A stretch of 64,000 nt of DNA from Serinus canaria (GCF_022539315.1 NC_066343.1:47853705-47917704), one strand, 5' to 3'; shown: positions 49,865-63,378, counted from the stretch's first letter. Notes: generated by a model not told the origin, from the sequence alone. Made by a program: numbers and translations.

Positions 49865-52605
49865 ACACTTTGTAAATCCTCTGTCAGAAAAAGTTCACCA
49901 GGTTCTGCAGGGCAGAGGAGCATGTGAAAAAATATGACTGGGTGATTGGACAGGTGGGAATAGGACAGACATAGTCACTGTGGGACAGTGATGGGGGGCA
50001 CAAAGGAGATTAGATTTTACATTAACTTTTTACTTGCTAAGAGTTTGTGATAAATTCCCTGGTAAGTATAATCATATGACTGATAGTGTGTTGGCCTCTG
50101 TATGATCTTCCTTGAGAAAAGGATTATGAAGAATCTTATTAATGAGAACAGGAAAAAAATTACTATTTTTATATTACTTGATACCAAATAATTTACTTCA
50201 TATTTTATTGAGCAGCCAATAAAAAACATTTGGCTAATGGCTCAATGTATTGAGAGGGAAAGTTGTCAATCCTTTTTATCTGCATGGTCTTCTGAACAGG
50301 ACTAAAACTTCAGATGAGTAAAATCATTTTACAAGGAAATAGAACCCTCAAAGCTGTGATTCTCAGATTGTTTTAGTTAAACAGGCTGCTGGAAATTCTC
50401 CAATTTTTGGACAGACTATTTCAGACTATTTCACTGTACATTTAATTGTTTTGTTGACAAATATATTATTCATATACATTTCCATATACACTAAAATTGC
50501 AGAGCCTTATACTTCTTTACATTCTTTGTATTCAAACTGTGCAGGTTTTTTGGATCTCTTAATCCATTTTTCATTTCTTCTGTTATTTCCTGCTAAATAA
50601 TTGCTAAAATGCTCAGGCTAATTTATAAATAAATGTTCTCAGAGAAACATGACACATACTCCTTGGTACTGGTTGTAAATTTAAAAGGTAAGGTAATAAG
50701 TTTCCAGGTTTTATTATCTACTTCGTAGTAATGGGTGACTTGAGTTTAATTACTTGTTTTATTTCATATATGACTGGATGGGTTAATGAGATATGTCCAA
50801 GACAGCAAAAGGATTCTATTATTTTGATTTCAATGCCACTACTGCTTTTTACTACTTAGGTGTTTCTGAGTGCTAAGTCCCATTTTAGGGTTCATATTGC
50901 TTACCTTGATTAAGAATTGCTTAGACAAGAAGGTACAGACCTCCTTGTCTGTACTATTAGCTCATACTCCTCGCCCAGTGTTTTCCCTACCAATGTGTCT
51001 AGACTGTTTCTTTGGAAAGACATATTTCTGGCTTTTAGTTTTGTTCTACATAATACTAAACTTCTGCTGGAAGAGTAAGGAGAGTAATGTGATTTTATTT
51101 CTGGAGGCTCCTTATAATTACATGGTATTATGTTTTAAAAAGCAGCTGTCATTCAGACAAGGAAGTCTGAATGTCTCTTGTGGTTGTGCTCTTACCTTCT
51201 GCAAAATTTTCAGAGGCTGTATTTCTAGTTCATGGAAACCTTAATCAAGTAAAAAACAAATGTGATTTGATCCTATTATTTATTTCAACTTTTTTAAAAG
51301 ATTACCAAAGACAGAATTGCATAATGCCATTTTGCAATTGGTAAACGTAAGCACAGAGATGATACATTTTAAATATTTGCACTTAGGGAGGCTAATATAT
51401 TAGTGCTGTTAAAAGATAGTGATCTTTAATGTTCTCATACAGCAGTAAATTAACAGGCTAGCGTTAATTAACTAGGTGCACATAGGAAAGTGAAGATAGA
51501 GAGATTGATCCATGAGTAACGGGTATAGGTTGCTATAAAAGCAGATGTAATATGAAACTATATAATTTTCAGAAGCTAGTGCTATGGAAATCCTGACTTC
51601 TTGCGTCTGTTCATCTATTACTTAACATTTTGCCATGTCATCCTTTTTGAGAGTGGCTGTAATGAGAAAATTATATGAGACAGTGTGTTCTTTCTTTATC
51701 ATAATTATGTTGAAAAACAGCAAATGAATTGTTATTAGCATCTGAGATTTCTCAGCTTCCCTCATCATTGTATATGATCATGCAAATTTAAATACCTGTT
51801 GGCTGTCTTTACATCCAAATCAACTGAAGCACTGAAAATCATAAAATTAAGATTTAAGATTTCCTCTGTAGGTTTTATCTAGTCTCTAGACATATGCATT
51901 AGAATATATTTTTAGAATATTTAATATTGCTGCTTTCTACCTGGGATGCAAACCTTATTTAGTAAATAGGTAGATATTTGACTATTTTTTCAGCATTAGA
52001 TTTCCTGTTACTCCTAACTCACTCTCAGTTTTTTCTCTTATTCTTTGCCCCTGTTGCAGTTTCTATTCTGATGGAATAACCAACTGCTTATTCCATCACC
52101 ATTCTTCCACATAAACCATATTGACAATGACCAGCATTTCCTATCAATCTGTCAAGTAGATATTCCAAGATACATTTTTCATTTTCTTGTTGCAGTCTGT
52201 CTTCCCAATTGCTCCCCAAAGTCTGAGCATTTTTCCTTCTCCATATGAGTCGGGATATTGCCTTACCATTCTGCACTAAAAAACAAAATTCAGGAGTAGT
52301 TGAAGCTCATTATCATGAGTTTAAATCCTGAAGAGAGTCAAAGTAAGTTAATGCAGTACTGCACTGAATCAACATTAATGCATGCTCTGTTGCCAGAACT
52401 GCAGAATCATGGCTATACAAATCATGTGCAATCTCTTCTCTGGGGGACCATAAGTGAATGGTAAGTCATGGTGAGGTAAAGCATGCTTACTGTACTTAGC
52501 ATGTTTACAGGAAGTATGGCTCTGAATACTAAGAAGAAGTCTAGTGTGTTTGAACCATTCCTTTTAAGGAGCTCATATTGTAGCCATGTTTGATAGTTTT
52601 TATTA

Positions 52606-52607
<2 letters not shown>
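49865..52607. other. Intergenic, nothing recognised
   Basis: AT-rich. Includes a small quasi-palindrome (AGACAAGAAGG / CCTCCTTGTCT near 50924-50951) and a 9-bp hairpin around 51150-51175. No genes recognised. Confidence 0.55.

Positions 52608-52650
<43 letters not shown>
52608..52650. repeat. 43-nt poly(T) tract
   Basis: Uninterrupted run of 43 T. Lysine-rich minus-strand frame across it is an artefact of the homopolymer. The true length is uncertain in any assembly. Confidence 0.9.
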
Positions 52651-52652
<2 letters not shown>

Positions 52653-55430
52653 CATGAACAGCAAAAAGATATCTAATACCACAACCAGGACATTGCAACA
52701 TCTTACTCTTTTTCTAAGTTATATATTAACTAAGATATTATGTAACAATAAAGTATTTATTCACTTTTTATTTCAGAGATGGATTCTTAAGTGCTGGTTC
52801 AGTCTTGATCTATATTTAAGAGTTCATGTAGATATGTTCACTAGGAGTTTGAAGAATATTACGTACTCTAACCAAGTGCAAATGATCAGGAAGATAGCTG
52901 AATCAATCCTTGCAGCTTCTGGTTTGTTATCAGAGGAACCAGTCCCATTTCTTTCATTCCCCTATCCTCACCATGCAATGCCACTTCCTAGCTTGTACAG
53001 CCTGTGATATTCATCTCCTGTGATCATTTGGTAGCTTAGCAAAACATATTCATCCCAGAAAATCACCCCTCTTTTTAGGATGGACACAATGTAGTGAAAT
53101 TTTATTTTGATTAATTTAGGAACTTCATCTACATTTATATGGACAAATCTATGTATATGTAGGCGTAGTCAGACTATGATCAAACACAGTGCCATAATTG
53201 GTTGTAGGCCACCTAGAGCCAGACAGAAAGTATGCTTTGACAGAATCACTTGCTGCATTTGCAGAACTGGTTTAAATAATCCCTTAAAGTCATCAATCAT
53301 TACAGTTCTGAAAGCAACAGCTTTCTTTAAGCAGATGAGGACTCAGAAACTCCCCAAAAAGGAAAGTTCCCCTAGGGACTTGCAGGATTTCTTCTTGATA
53401 CAAAGATACAAAGATGAGAGATTTGGTGAATTGGAACTTCTCTGATTTACAGAGAGGAATTAATAAAATTTTACCTCAAACAGTGACAAGGAAAATGGCT
53501 TTGTAATAGATTTCCTTTTATTAAAGGATCTTGTTCAAACCTTCAAAGACAAGCAGCTGTGACCCAATCTTGCAACAGAAGGAGGATTTTTATTCAGTGT
53601 TTTTCAAGTTGAGTGATAATTTCACTAATATCTCTTGGACTGATAATCTAGATAGACATCTAGATAGACATTGAGATTTTTTTTGAAAGAAAAGTTTTTA
53701 CTGAAGCTGTCATCTCAGCAGTTTGTATAGGTGTGCTAGCTGAAGAACAAACAAAGGTAATGATAATTCCCTTTCTACTCTAAAAATAACAAAAAAAATT
53801 ATATGCATATATAAAATCTAGTCTTCTGAAAAAACAAGTTTCAACTTTTAGACTTCCTGAATTTGCAAAATCTGCGTATTCTGTTGCATAATACCTTTAA
53901 CTCCTAGATAAGAATAAGAGAGGTCTGATGTTTATTTCCCAAAGAGTATCTTGGTACCTTGTCATCATGGTACACCTGTTAGGGTCAGCAGTATACAGGT
54001 CTCTCTGTGCCAGGGAGAATTTTTTTATTGCCTAATAAAACTCGATTATGCAAGAGAAATTCTTACCATGCAATGTCTCTTACAAAGGTATTCATAATAG
54101 ATAATGCCTCCTGATATATTTATATAAGCATTGCTCTTATCATATAGCCATATTCAGTATTGAAAAGCCAATGGACACAAATAACAAGATAAAAGGGTTA
54201 ACATACCCAGTATTAAGTAACTGAATTTGCATTCAAGGTCTTCAAGCTTACCTTTGAACTAACTTAAAAAAGAGCAAATGACAAAAAAGAGAGACTAGAA
54301 AATCACCTGCACAGCAGCAGATAATTCTGCCTTTGTAAGAAATCCAGTGCAACTCCTCCTGGCCTTTGTGGGAAGGTTTATAGAGGACATTAGTGGGCTT
54401 TTGTAAGGATTGACAGTGATAACAGGGGGAAAAAAACCATGTATTTGATTGTAATTTGAGTTTTTAGGAAGGAGAAGTGTTAGCCATTGACTGAGCAGCA
54501 GCTGCCCTGCTTGGCTATGTGTCAAGGAAGTGTCAGGCAGTTCAGTTAGTCACAGCATGAGTGAGCAATTTGACAGATGGAGATCAAAACAGTGATGGTT
54601 GGAGTTAATGCTCTTTATCTCTTCTGTGGAACTCCCAACTCCAAATATAAAAGGAGGTGAAGTATGAAACAGGTTTAAAAGGTCGAAGCATTAAGAGATT
54701 TTTTTTCGCCAGAAGACTGGATTATTAAGGGAGTTTAGAACAATTTAAAAGCCAGTGGACAAAGCCTACCTAACCATGTGATTGTTGCTGGAAAAAGTCC
54801 AGACACTAAGTGCACCTCTGGAATCTACTGACCCTGACCAGGCTCACCCAGGGCACGCACACACTGCTTGTGAGCCCAAGGTCTCCACACAATTTCACCA
54901 CAGCCCTAGACCCTCAGCTTTCTTGCCATATGCTGGTCTCCAGCCTAGTCTGGCCTGGCTGGCTGGGCAGACCTTAGACCTAGTTGGTAGCTAGTTTTCC
55001 TCCTGAATGTAGTTTTCAGATGTCCATTGCCCACTGTCTTTAGTCCTGTCTGCTGCATGGACTTCAGATTGAAGATGAAACTTGGTCTATTGTCCTACCT
55101 GTAGTCTCATCTCCTTTTGCTCTTGCCTGGGACTATCAATGGATCCTACTACCAACACCTGGCTCACCCTGCTATGACTATACCTGTGGGACCATGCCCT
55201 GGAGTCGCTCTTTACTCCTGGAACACCTAGTTAGGGAAAAGCAGAACTGTGGTGCTCTCTGACAGAGGAAATGCAAAGAAACCCCTAATACCTAGTACCT
55301 TAAAAACCTTTGACACTTGCTTTCTTCAGCATTTGTCCACACATGAAACGGAATTGGAAGGGCTTTGCTCCATGGTAAATATTCATGGAGACTTACATGA
55401 ATATTCAGTGAATGCCTCCAGTTTGGTGGA
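52651..55430. other. Intergenic, nothing recognised
   Basis: No gene or family-level repeat identified; 54.5-55.3 kb is somewhat richer in GC and may be decayed transposon sequence. Confidence 0.45.
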
Positions 55431-56030
55431 GTCCCTGCTGACTGGAAGAGAGGAAGGATAACCATTTTGGAAAATACAAAAATAAGGAAGACACAGTGAG
55501 CTACAGGCCAGTCAGTGTCATCTCAGTGCCTAGCAAGACCATGGAGCAGATCCTTGTGGAAGCCATGCTAGGCCACAGGGAGGTGATTGGTAACGGCCAA
55601 CATGGCTTCACTAAGGGCAAATTGTGCCTGTTTGGAGGCCTTCTGTGAAGGGTTATAGCATTGGTGGATGAGGGAGGAACAACTGACATAATTTACCTGG
55701 GCTTGTGCAAAGCATTGGACAGTGTCCTGCCCACCATCCCTGTCTCTGGACTGGAGAGACATGGACTTGATGGATGAATCACTCATCCATCCAGTTGGCT
55801 GGATGGCTGTGCTCAGAGTTGTGGTCAACTGTCCAATGTCCATGTAGAGACAACACCAATCTGTATGGTTCAGTCAGCGCACTGGAGGGCAGGGATGCCA
55901 TCCACAGCAACCTGGACAAGCTGCACCTGGGTCAGGGGAATCTCAAGCACAAATACTGTCTGGGCTGAGATGGATTGAGAGCAGCCCTGAAGAGAATGAC
56001 TTGAGGGTGTTGGTGGACAAGAAGCTGAAT
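55431..56030 (+). mobile_element. CR1-like LINE, internal fragment
   Basis: Plus strand carries the middle of a CR1-type reverse transcriptase: DWKRG, then [19 protein letters not shown] (55498-55554) and [10 protein letters not shown], later a KALDSVLP-type motif A region, with many stops. Ends near GACAAGAAGCTGAATTG. An older, more diverged copy than the others and lacking the 3' terminus. Confidence 0.75.
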
Positions 56031-58615
56031 TGTTCTTTATCTATTGACAACCATAGTACTTTTCAAATATTATTTTAAACAAAGAATCATGTTACAGATA
56101 TATTTCCAGTTGAGAAAAAAAATCTGTGTTAACAGATGTCTCAAATTAAAAGGCAGCAACACAGCACAAACCCATTTACAGTTGCACTACAAACCCATAA
56201 GCAGGAGCAACCATGGAGATAGTAATTTAAACTACTAAAAACTTTTTTCTTTTGAGGAATTTCTACAGAACAAATCTTGCATCAGAACAGAAGTCAGCAT
56301 ATGTTGGACTAAGTCTGTACTGATATTCACTTTTTTTTTATTTTGCTTTACTTTTTGAAATGTCCTTAATACTGTGTGTGAGTGCTTTTCACTACTTTAA
56401 GGAGTTGTAGATAAAGGAAGAAAGGATTATAATAAGACTGCTTTTGAAGAGTAAACTGTTGTATTTATTCCATTAAGTGTTTACATGGGTTCAGTGATCA
56501 GCTGAACAAATTTGGGAAAAAGTACATTAAGGACTACTAAATGCAGAAATCCCAGGATGATAACTGAAATACTGCAGATTGGTATCAGTACATCTTTTGG
56601 CCTAGTCTTGTGTTTCTCCTCAGGTAGCTGTCACTGGCCAGACTCAGAAATTGGTTATGACTACAGATAACACTGTAATCTGACCCAATCTCTATGTTCT
56701 GTGGTAGAGTGGTGCAGAGGCAAATCAGCTGGCACAGATTTTCCTCTGTGAGTTATAGAGTGAATCTTAAAAGAATACAACACAGTTTTCTTGTTTTGAT
56801 AATTAATTATTTTAAAAGGGCACAGAAGGATAGCTCCATCACCCCCCATGAACCTTGCAGTATTAGAACAGCAATAGATCTTTTATCTAAATCACAACTG
56901 GTGTCAAGACATTCAAAAAAAAGTTTAAAACTATCAGTGTTAGAGAAAGTACATATAACATGTCACTTTAATTTAAAGGGTATAGGGTACTCCTTTTAAA
57001 GTCTTGTGCTTTATCCAACAAAACTGATGTCCCAAAAAGCTGCTGCATAGCAGCTCACATGGTCAGCTCATCGGGCAAAGATATTTGCATCTCTGAGCTT
57101 TGTGCAAATAGCTGTAATAATAGCAAGATGCAGTTTCCCAATTCTTTCTTTTCTTCCAAGAAACCTCCTTCCTTCTGCTGATATACATGAAGAAAACAGC
57201 TGTTTTTGTTGGCTAGGTGTTTTGAAGTAAATTTATTCAAAGCTACAAGACTAGCTAGCTTTTCTTGATTTGATATCAAAGCACTAGTCACCTTTGATAT
57301 CCAAGCTTCACTTTCTATTGCATCTTTTGTTCAAGATTCATATTTTTCTAGTCAAGGTAATAAATAATAGTTTTCAAGAGGCTGCTAAAGAGCTGTCTAA
57401 CTGATCAAGTACATAAACCAGGTTTGTATCTCTACCGCAGTGATTTCACATAGCCCATGCTAAGCTGAAGTCTGTGCTGAGGTTCTGAATAAAAAAGGCA
57501 TTATCCATAGAGTGGCTCAACAAAGCACTCCAGATGTGGTGCTTTCCAAGGTGAAGAGGGCGTACCTTGACATTACTGTGTGGCACACCTCTTCAGTCTT
57601 CCTGCTCCAATGCATAGTTTTCAAGTTGAACTAAACCTGGATTAGGTCTGTAAAATGAAGAAATATGGATAGAAAATATATTGTTTGGGATGCTTCTCTA
57701 TTTCCTCAGACTTCACTTCCTAGAGCACTAGGGATAGCTATAAAACTCTGACCTCACATTGAAGAAACAGTTCTGTCAAAGTTATAATTTTGAGTGAGCT
57801 GACTGTAATGTCTTAATTTGTGTGAAATATCATCCTGATGCTACCTGGCAGAGAAAAAGGGATAAATTTTTAAGAAAACTAATAATTTGAACATAGTCTG
57901 AAAGAATATTTGAACCCAATCTGCATTTTTTTTTCAAAAAGCTTTAGAATCACTTTAAAAAAGAATTATATAGGTACAAAGTCATAATAGGAATTAATTT
58001 GTTACTATCATGGTTTTAATATATTTTTCTAATATTTCTATTTCAGTTAGTGATTTCAAGATAAAACCCATAGCAAAGTTTTAATGTCCTTCCTGCTGCT
58101 ATCATACTTGTAAAGATTTGTAATAGCTATCAGTTAAAGTAATTTGTGGATTTGCGGATTTGTATCATGAACCCTTGCAGCAAACAGGTTTGCGGTTCAA
58201 AGCAAGCTACATCTCACCTAATTTGGGGATCTCTGATTCTGAAACCAGGGACTCAGATCATTACTCCAAATACATAGTGGCATAAATTTGTGAGGACCTT
58301 TTCCTTTAATAATAGAGTATTTCTGATTGCTCAGATTATACCAGAGAAGTAATTTCATGTTTACTACAGGAATGAAGAGCTTGCATGAATCAGGGATCTT
58401 TGGTGCAAATTAAACTTACTTTTAGCTTCCAAAATAGTGATCAGTTATCTTACTAAATTCAGGAGACAGTAGATCTGTGATACAATTAAGATGAAATTAA
58501 TGAACACCTTGGATTTTTTTTTCTTTCATTGTTATTTTATTTAAATGTTGATTCAAAAATATATCCTCAGTGTAGCAACTCTGCGGTTAGCTCTGGAAGA
58601 TGAAGAAGCTTGTAA
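56031..58615. other. Intergenic, upstream of GLDC
   Basis: AT-rich, no repeat family or gene recognised before the GC-rich GLDC promoter begins. Confidence 0.5.
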
Positions 58616-59116
58616 CTATGATAGCATCCTCCTCAGAGAGACACAGAACTGAAAGATGGGGAAAAGTAGGTTCCAGTTATCTCTCTGCTCCCCAGGACTA
58701 ACATCACCAAAAGTTAAAGCAGTAATAAACACAGATACATACGCCCTGGTAACAGCTGTGGACAGTGCACTGCTCATCCTAAAGCTCGCCGCTCGAAAGC
58801 ATGTCCACGCTCTGCTAAGGAAACACAGAAACCTTTTTCTCCAATTCGTTTTGTGAACGAAAACCCTCTCTACTGGGAAAATGTCCTCCGGGGTGTGACT
58901 GTGCGCCGGGGGCAGAGCAGGGTCAGCCCGGCGGGGGATGCTCAGCGCGGCGGGGGTCAGGGCCGGGGGGCGGGCGGGCAGGTGGCGGCGGGCGGGGCGA
59001 GCGCGGCGCCGCCCCCGGGCCCCATTGGCGCGGGCGGTGGGGGCCGCGCCGCGCCGCCCCCCGCGCACAAGTGCGAGCGCCCGGCGGTGGCGGCGGGGCT
59101 GTACCGTGCCGGGGCC

Positions 59117-59323
59117 ATGCAGAGCTGCGGGCGCTGGTGGGGGCGGCTGGCGGCCCGCGGGGCGCCGCACCTGTGGGCGGCGGCGGGGCAGCGGCGCTGG
59201 GGCGGCGGGGAGGCGGCGCGGTGCATCGAGCAGCTCCTGCCGCGGCACGATGACTTCTCCCAGCGGCACATCGGGCCCCGGGAGCAGGAGAAGCGGGAGA
59301 TGCTGCGAACCGTCGGGGTGAAG
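59117..59323 (+). CDS. GLDC: GLDC exon 1 (coding part)
   Basis: 207 nt, residues 1-69, ending GTGAAG|GTAGGC in phase 0. Contains the transit peptide and the LPRHDDF / HIGP motif at the start of the mature protein. The 5' UTR and transcription start are not determined from sequence. Confidence 0.95.
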
Positions 59324-59502
59324 GTAGGCGCCGTGCGGGGCGGGAGCTGCGCCGCCGGACCCTCCCGGTGCGGGCTGTGCCGCCCCGCGGGAGCTAACCG
59401 CGGCGTGCGGGCGCTTCTTGCAGAGCGTCGAGGAGCTGATGGACAAAACCATCCCGGCCAGCATCCGCCTCCGGAGGCCGCTGAGGATGGATGACCACGT
59501 CT
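59117..59502 (+). CDS. GLDC: GLDC glycine decarboxylase (P-protein), first two exons (gene-level entry)
   Basis: Mitochondrial pyridoxal-phosphate enzyme of the glycine cleavage system; it decarboxylates glycine and passes the aminomethyl group to the lipoyl arm of H-protein. Coding join 59117-59323 and 59424-59502 gives 95 residues plus one base. Residues 1 to about 30 (MQSCGRWWGRLAARGAPHLW and onward) are Arg/Ala/Gly-rich without acidic residues, a mitochondrial presequence. The mature part begins around ARCIEQLLPRHDDFSQRHIG and continues with KREMLRTVGVKSVEELMDKT and IPASIRLRRPLRMDDHV, hallmark N-terminal P-protein sequence. The PLP lysine and the bulk of the about 1,000-residue protein lie right of the window. 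Start context GCCATGC has G at -3. Confidence 0.96.
59424..59502 (+). CDS. GLDC: GLDC exon 2
   Basis: 79 nt, residues 70-95 plus T of a cysteine codon. The acceptor GCTTCTTGCAG lies 100 bp after exon 1; the donor is T|GTAAGT, phase 1. The next codon is expected to be completed as Cys (family pattern VCENEIL), consistent with the phase. Confidence 0.95.
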
Positions 59503-62500
59503 GTAAGTGACCGCATGGCTCGGGTGCTCCCGGACTCCCCGCGCCCTCCCGCGGCCCCTCCCGGCCGCCTGCGGGGGCGGGGGGCGCTTGGGGTTCGCGC
59601 TCCTTGCCCCCGATGTCCCCGCTGACATGTGTAGCGGTCTGATCTTACCGCCCGAGTGGAAGTGCAGGGTAAGACTTAAATAACCGTAGTAGCACAATCA
59701 GCGGCACTTCATTCTTCTCCGAGCAACTCCGTAGTTTAATTTGGCTGCTGCGTTTATTGCTGTCCTCTCGGAAATCGATAGGAAAATATGTGTAGCAGAC
59801 AGGGGCTGCTCGAAAACTCGCTTTGGAGGTCAAGTGCTCCACTGACTTCACTTTGTCCTAACAGCCTAATGTGTAGGGAAAAGTATGACTAAAAATCGTC
59901 CCCTTAGTGTGGATTGCAGCTTCAAATGAGCCACTGTCTTTTGGTGATTTTGTGTATCTGCAGGATATCTTTGTTATTCCTTCTCCCTGACACCCCCCCC
60001 ACCCCGCTGCCCTTAAATAATAACCTGCATATCTTAAAAACGTGAAAAGTCTTTGTCTCCGTATTATGGATACACAGTAGACTAATGGCCAGAATTTTAA
60101 ATCTGTCTAATTGAGTGCTATGGGTAAACTGCAGGAATACTAAACATCTGAGTCAGCTATTGTGGCACTACAGTAATTCAGCAAATTGCTGTAGAAAACT
60201 TGATGTGATGTCATGAGGTTTTAGATATTAACATTTTTAAGAGTTAGCAAGCACAGTACAAAATTTTTATCCGCTTAACTGCGCCTTTGAGGAAAATCTG
60301 TGGACATTATGATGGAAGTCCTGTAAATGAAAGAAACACTTTAAAATCCTCAATGCTAAACAATTACACAAAAACTAACAAAGCTCAATGGCCATTCACA
60401 TATGGGATCCAGTTACATCAGTATTAACTTCATTTTTGTGTCACAATCCTTTTCCTGATTTGTAGAAAACTTGGTTCCTCTTTCTGGCATTTTCTCATTG
60501 CTCATCAGTGTGCTGTAATTCGAGTGTAAACTTCAGGCCTGCAGCTCCGGTGAGGTTCCTGGCCAGTTCAATCTGGTTACTCTGAGATGACATCACACAT
60601 GAGAGGCAGCACCACAATGAACAGCCAGGAAAACTAGACCCTGAAAAGACAGAGTCTAGCCAGGAGGGATTCAACAGGGAATGATAGTTTCTACCTCTAA
60701 AATGTTTTATTAGTACAATGGTATTTTAGTCTTTTGTAACTTTCTGTCTTATTAAGATGGGGAGAGGCTGGGTAGAGAAGCAGAATTTAACAGCCTTCTT
60801 GTGTCTGTGTAACTGCTGAAAGAAGTGTTTGGCATATTTCCTTATGGTTAATGTGTTTTAATCAAGGTATTCCCTGACTAAGAAGTGATTTTTACTGACC
60901 TCAAAGACAAAAACTTTTTAGGTTACTATATTTTTAGGTCAGTAGAAGGAGTGAAATGCAGTTTGTCACTAATAATTATGGCTTAGAAGACCTTCCAATT
61001 CTTTTAATAATTAGTTTTTATTATTAATTAATATGATACTCTTACAAAATTTTTACAGGATAGTGGCCACTAAAAAACTAAACTGGTGACATCAGCCTAA
61101 GTCACAATCTTGACGTCTTGACATGCTCAAATGCTGATTCTTAGTAATTTTGAGTTATGTCTCCCAAACAGTGGTGCATTAGTTGATGTCCTGTGGTAGG
61201 CAAGTTCTCACTGTGTAACAGGACCTCATTAGTTAACAGTGTGTTTAGTTCACTGGCATTTTGCTCCACTTGCTATGCTGCTCTTGTTCCCTTAGAGTAA
61301 ACTTTGAAAGAATGTGACTGTGATGCAGAGTCTCACATTGCACAGCATGCTACAGTGAGTTTTCAAAAGAGATGCTTGCATGAGGTACAGAAAACCTTTT
61401 TTTCTGTACATGACTGTGTTTTTCTTCTGCAGCCAGTGTGCTGGACTGTCTTTTATAATTTATCATGTAGTTGTTTGTCACTAGTTTTCCCCTGAACTGG
61501 TAGCAGAAAATTCCACAGCTTTTAAAAGAAAAGTTTAAAGCCTCAGCTTAAAGTTGTGCAACATCACATTGAACATCTTGTACCCAGGACATTGCAATCT
61601 GAGTGAAGTTTGCTTTAATGTACTGCTTTCTAGTCACCAGGATAGTATTTATGATGTAAGGATGGGGCATTATTTCTCTATCATGTACCCTTTACTAAAG
61701 AGAATTAGCAAAATTGGGCAGTGTCGTGAAAACTGTATTATATTTAAATTTAAACATTTGTTTTTATTTGCGTGAATGCTCTCACACATGGAAAGAGAGA
61801 ACAAAACAAGGCAATGCAAAACATGTTATTCAATGAGCTTCAGCATTTATAAAATTTATATTACAAATACAGCAATTTCCACTTGTCTTTATAACTTCAC
61901 AATGTATTCATAGTTACTCCACAAATTGGAGTGCAGCTGAACAAATGAGCTGCGCTAGAGCTACTCCTTTATGGTAGCAAACAAACACAGCTGAGCTTAC
62001 ACTGAAGTCTCATTGAAGTCAATCCTTACAGATAGAATTATACGTGTAGTTCAAGAAAACCACACACTCACCATTAAAAACATGTCTGTGTTTTGTGGGT
62101 CTCTGCAATTAGATTTGGGTTTTTTGGAAAGGTTTCATAGCTGTAGACCTCATCTCAGGTGTGTATTTTGATGTGTACATTTGATATATAATCTTCAAGT
62201 TTTGATTTGGTGTGTGTTACTATAAAAGATCACATTACAGATCCTTCCATTGACAATCTCACAAGTTATCTAAAAGAAGGAAAATGAATCAAGTGTGTGT
62301 ATGCAATAGCAGTAAAGAAAAGAAAAAAGAGGCTCCTGTGGATGGAGCTTGTGTTAAACAGCTTGTTTATATGGCACTGCATATTCCACTGATGATAAAT
62401 AAAATCTCTGATTACAGTAGAAGCACACTTTTTTTTTGTGTTGTCTGTCCTAGACATTTTAGCACAGACCTACTCTTCAGTGGAAGAATGAAGCTTCATT

Positions 62501-62565
62501 ACGTCCCTGAAGGACATGACATATATATAGAGAGAAAGTCTTTAACCTTACTTACCTAGGCATTT

Positions 62566-63378
62566 CCTGAGGGCAGGAAGGCTCTGCAGAGGGATCTGGA
62601 CAGGCTGGATCATGGACCAAGGCCAGTGCTGAGAGGTCCAACAAGGCCCAGGGCTGGGTCCTGCCCTTGGGTCACAGCAGCCCCAGGCAGTGCCACAGGC
62701 TGGGGCAGAGTGGCTGCAAAGCTGCCCACAGGAAAAGGAGCTGGGGGTGCTGGTGACAGCAGCTGAACATGAGCCAGCAGTGCCCAGGTGGCCAAGAAGG
62801 CCAATGGCATCCTGGCCTGTACCAGCAACAGTGTGGCCAGCAGGAGCAGGGCAGGGATTGTCCCCCTGTACTTGGCGCCCAAGTTGTGAGGCCACAGCTT
62901 GAATCATGTATTGTTCTGGTCCCCTCATTACGAGAAAGACACTGAGATGCTGGAGAGTGTCCAGAGGAAGTCTGCAAAGCTGGTGAAGGGTCTGGAGCAC
63001 AAGTCCTGTGAGGAGCAGCTGATTGAGTTGGGGTTGTTCAGGCTGGAGAAAAGGAGGCTCATTATCACTCTCTGCAGCTGCCTGAAAGGAGGGTATAGCT
63101 GGGGTTTGCCCTCTTCTCCCAGGCAGCAAGTGACAGGACAAGAGGAAATGGCCTCAAGCTGTGGCAGAGGAGGTTCAGGTTGGAAATCAGTAAGAATTTC
63201 TTCACTGAAAGAGTGGTCAGGCATTGGAATGGACTGTGCAGGGAGGAATCATCCCTGGAGGTGTTCAAGGAACAACTGGACGTGGCACTTAGTGCCATGG
63301 TTTGTATGACAGGGTGGTAATCAGTCACAGGTTGGAGCTGATCTTGGAGAAGTTTTTTGACCTAAATGATTCTATGAT
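62566..63378 (+). mobile_element. CR1 LINE, 5'-truncated, in GLDC intron 2
   Basis: Plus orientation. Starts around GAAGGCTCTGCAGAGGGATC, includes the RT tail with stops, AGGTTGGAAATCAG of the 3' UTR, and the terminal ATGATTCTATGAT at 63366-63378. The minus strand shows long frames that are only antisense of CR1. Confidence 0.9.

Larger units (their letters stand above)
58860..59640 (+). promoter_or_regulatory. GLDC: GLDC CpG-island promoter
   Basis: Very GC-rich, CpG-dense 0.8 kb covering the GLDC start. It has GC boxes (GGGCGGGGCG at about 58990-58999), an inverted CCAAT box (ATTGG at 59024-59028, 89 bp before the ATG) and no TATA box, so a dispersed housekeeping-type start is expected. 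Long open frames on either strand here are compositional. Confidence 0.75.

Noticed and set aside
58616..59697. Long frames (282, 246, 213 codons) around GLDC exon 1
   Set aside because: Antisense or out-of-frame shadows of the GLDC CpG island; the real frame is fixed by P-protein similarity and splice sites.
62548..63141. 197-codon minus-strand frame
   Set aside because: Antisense of a CR1 element.
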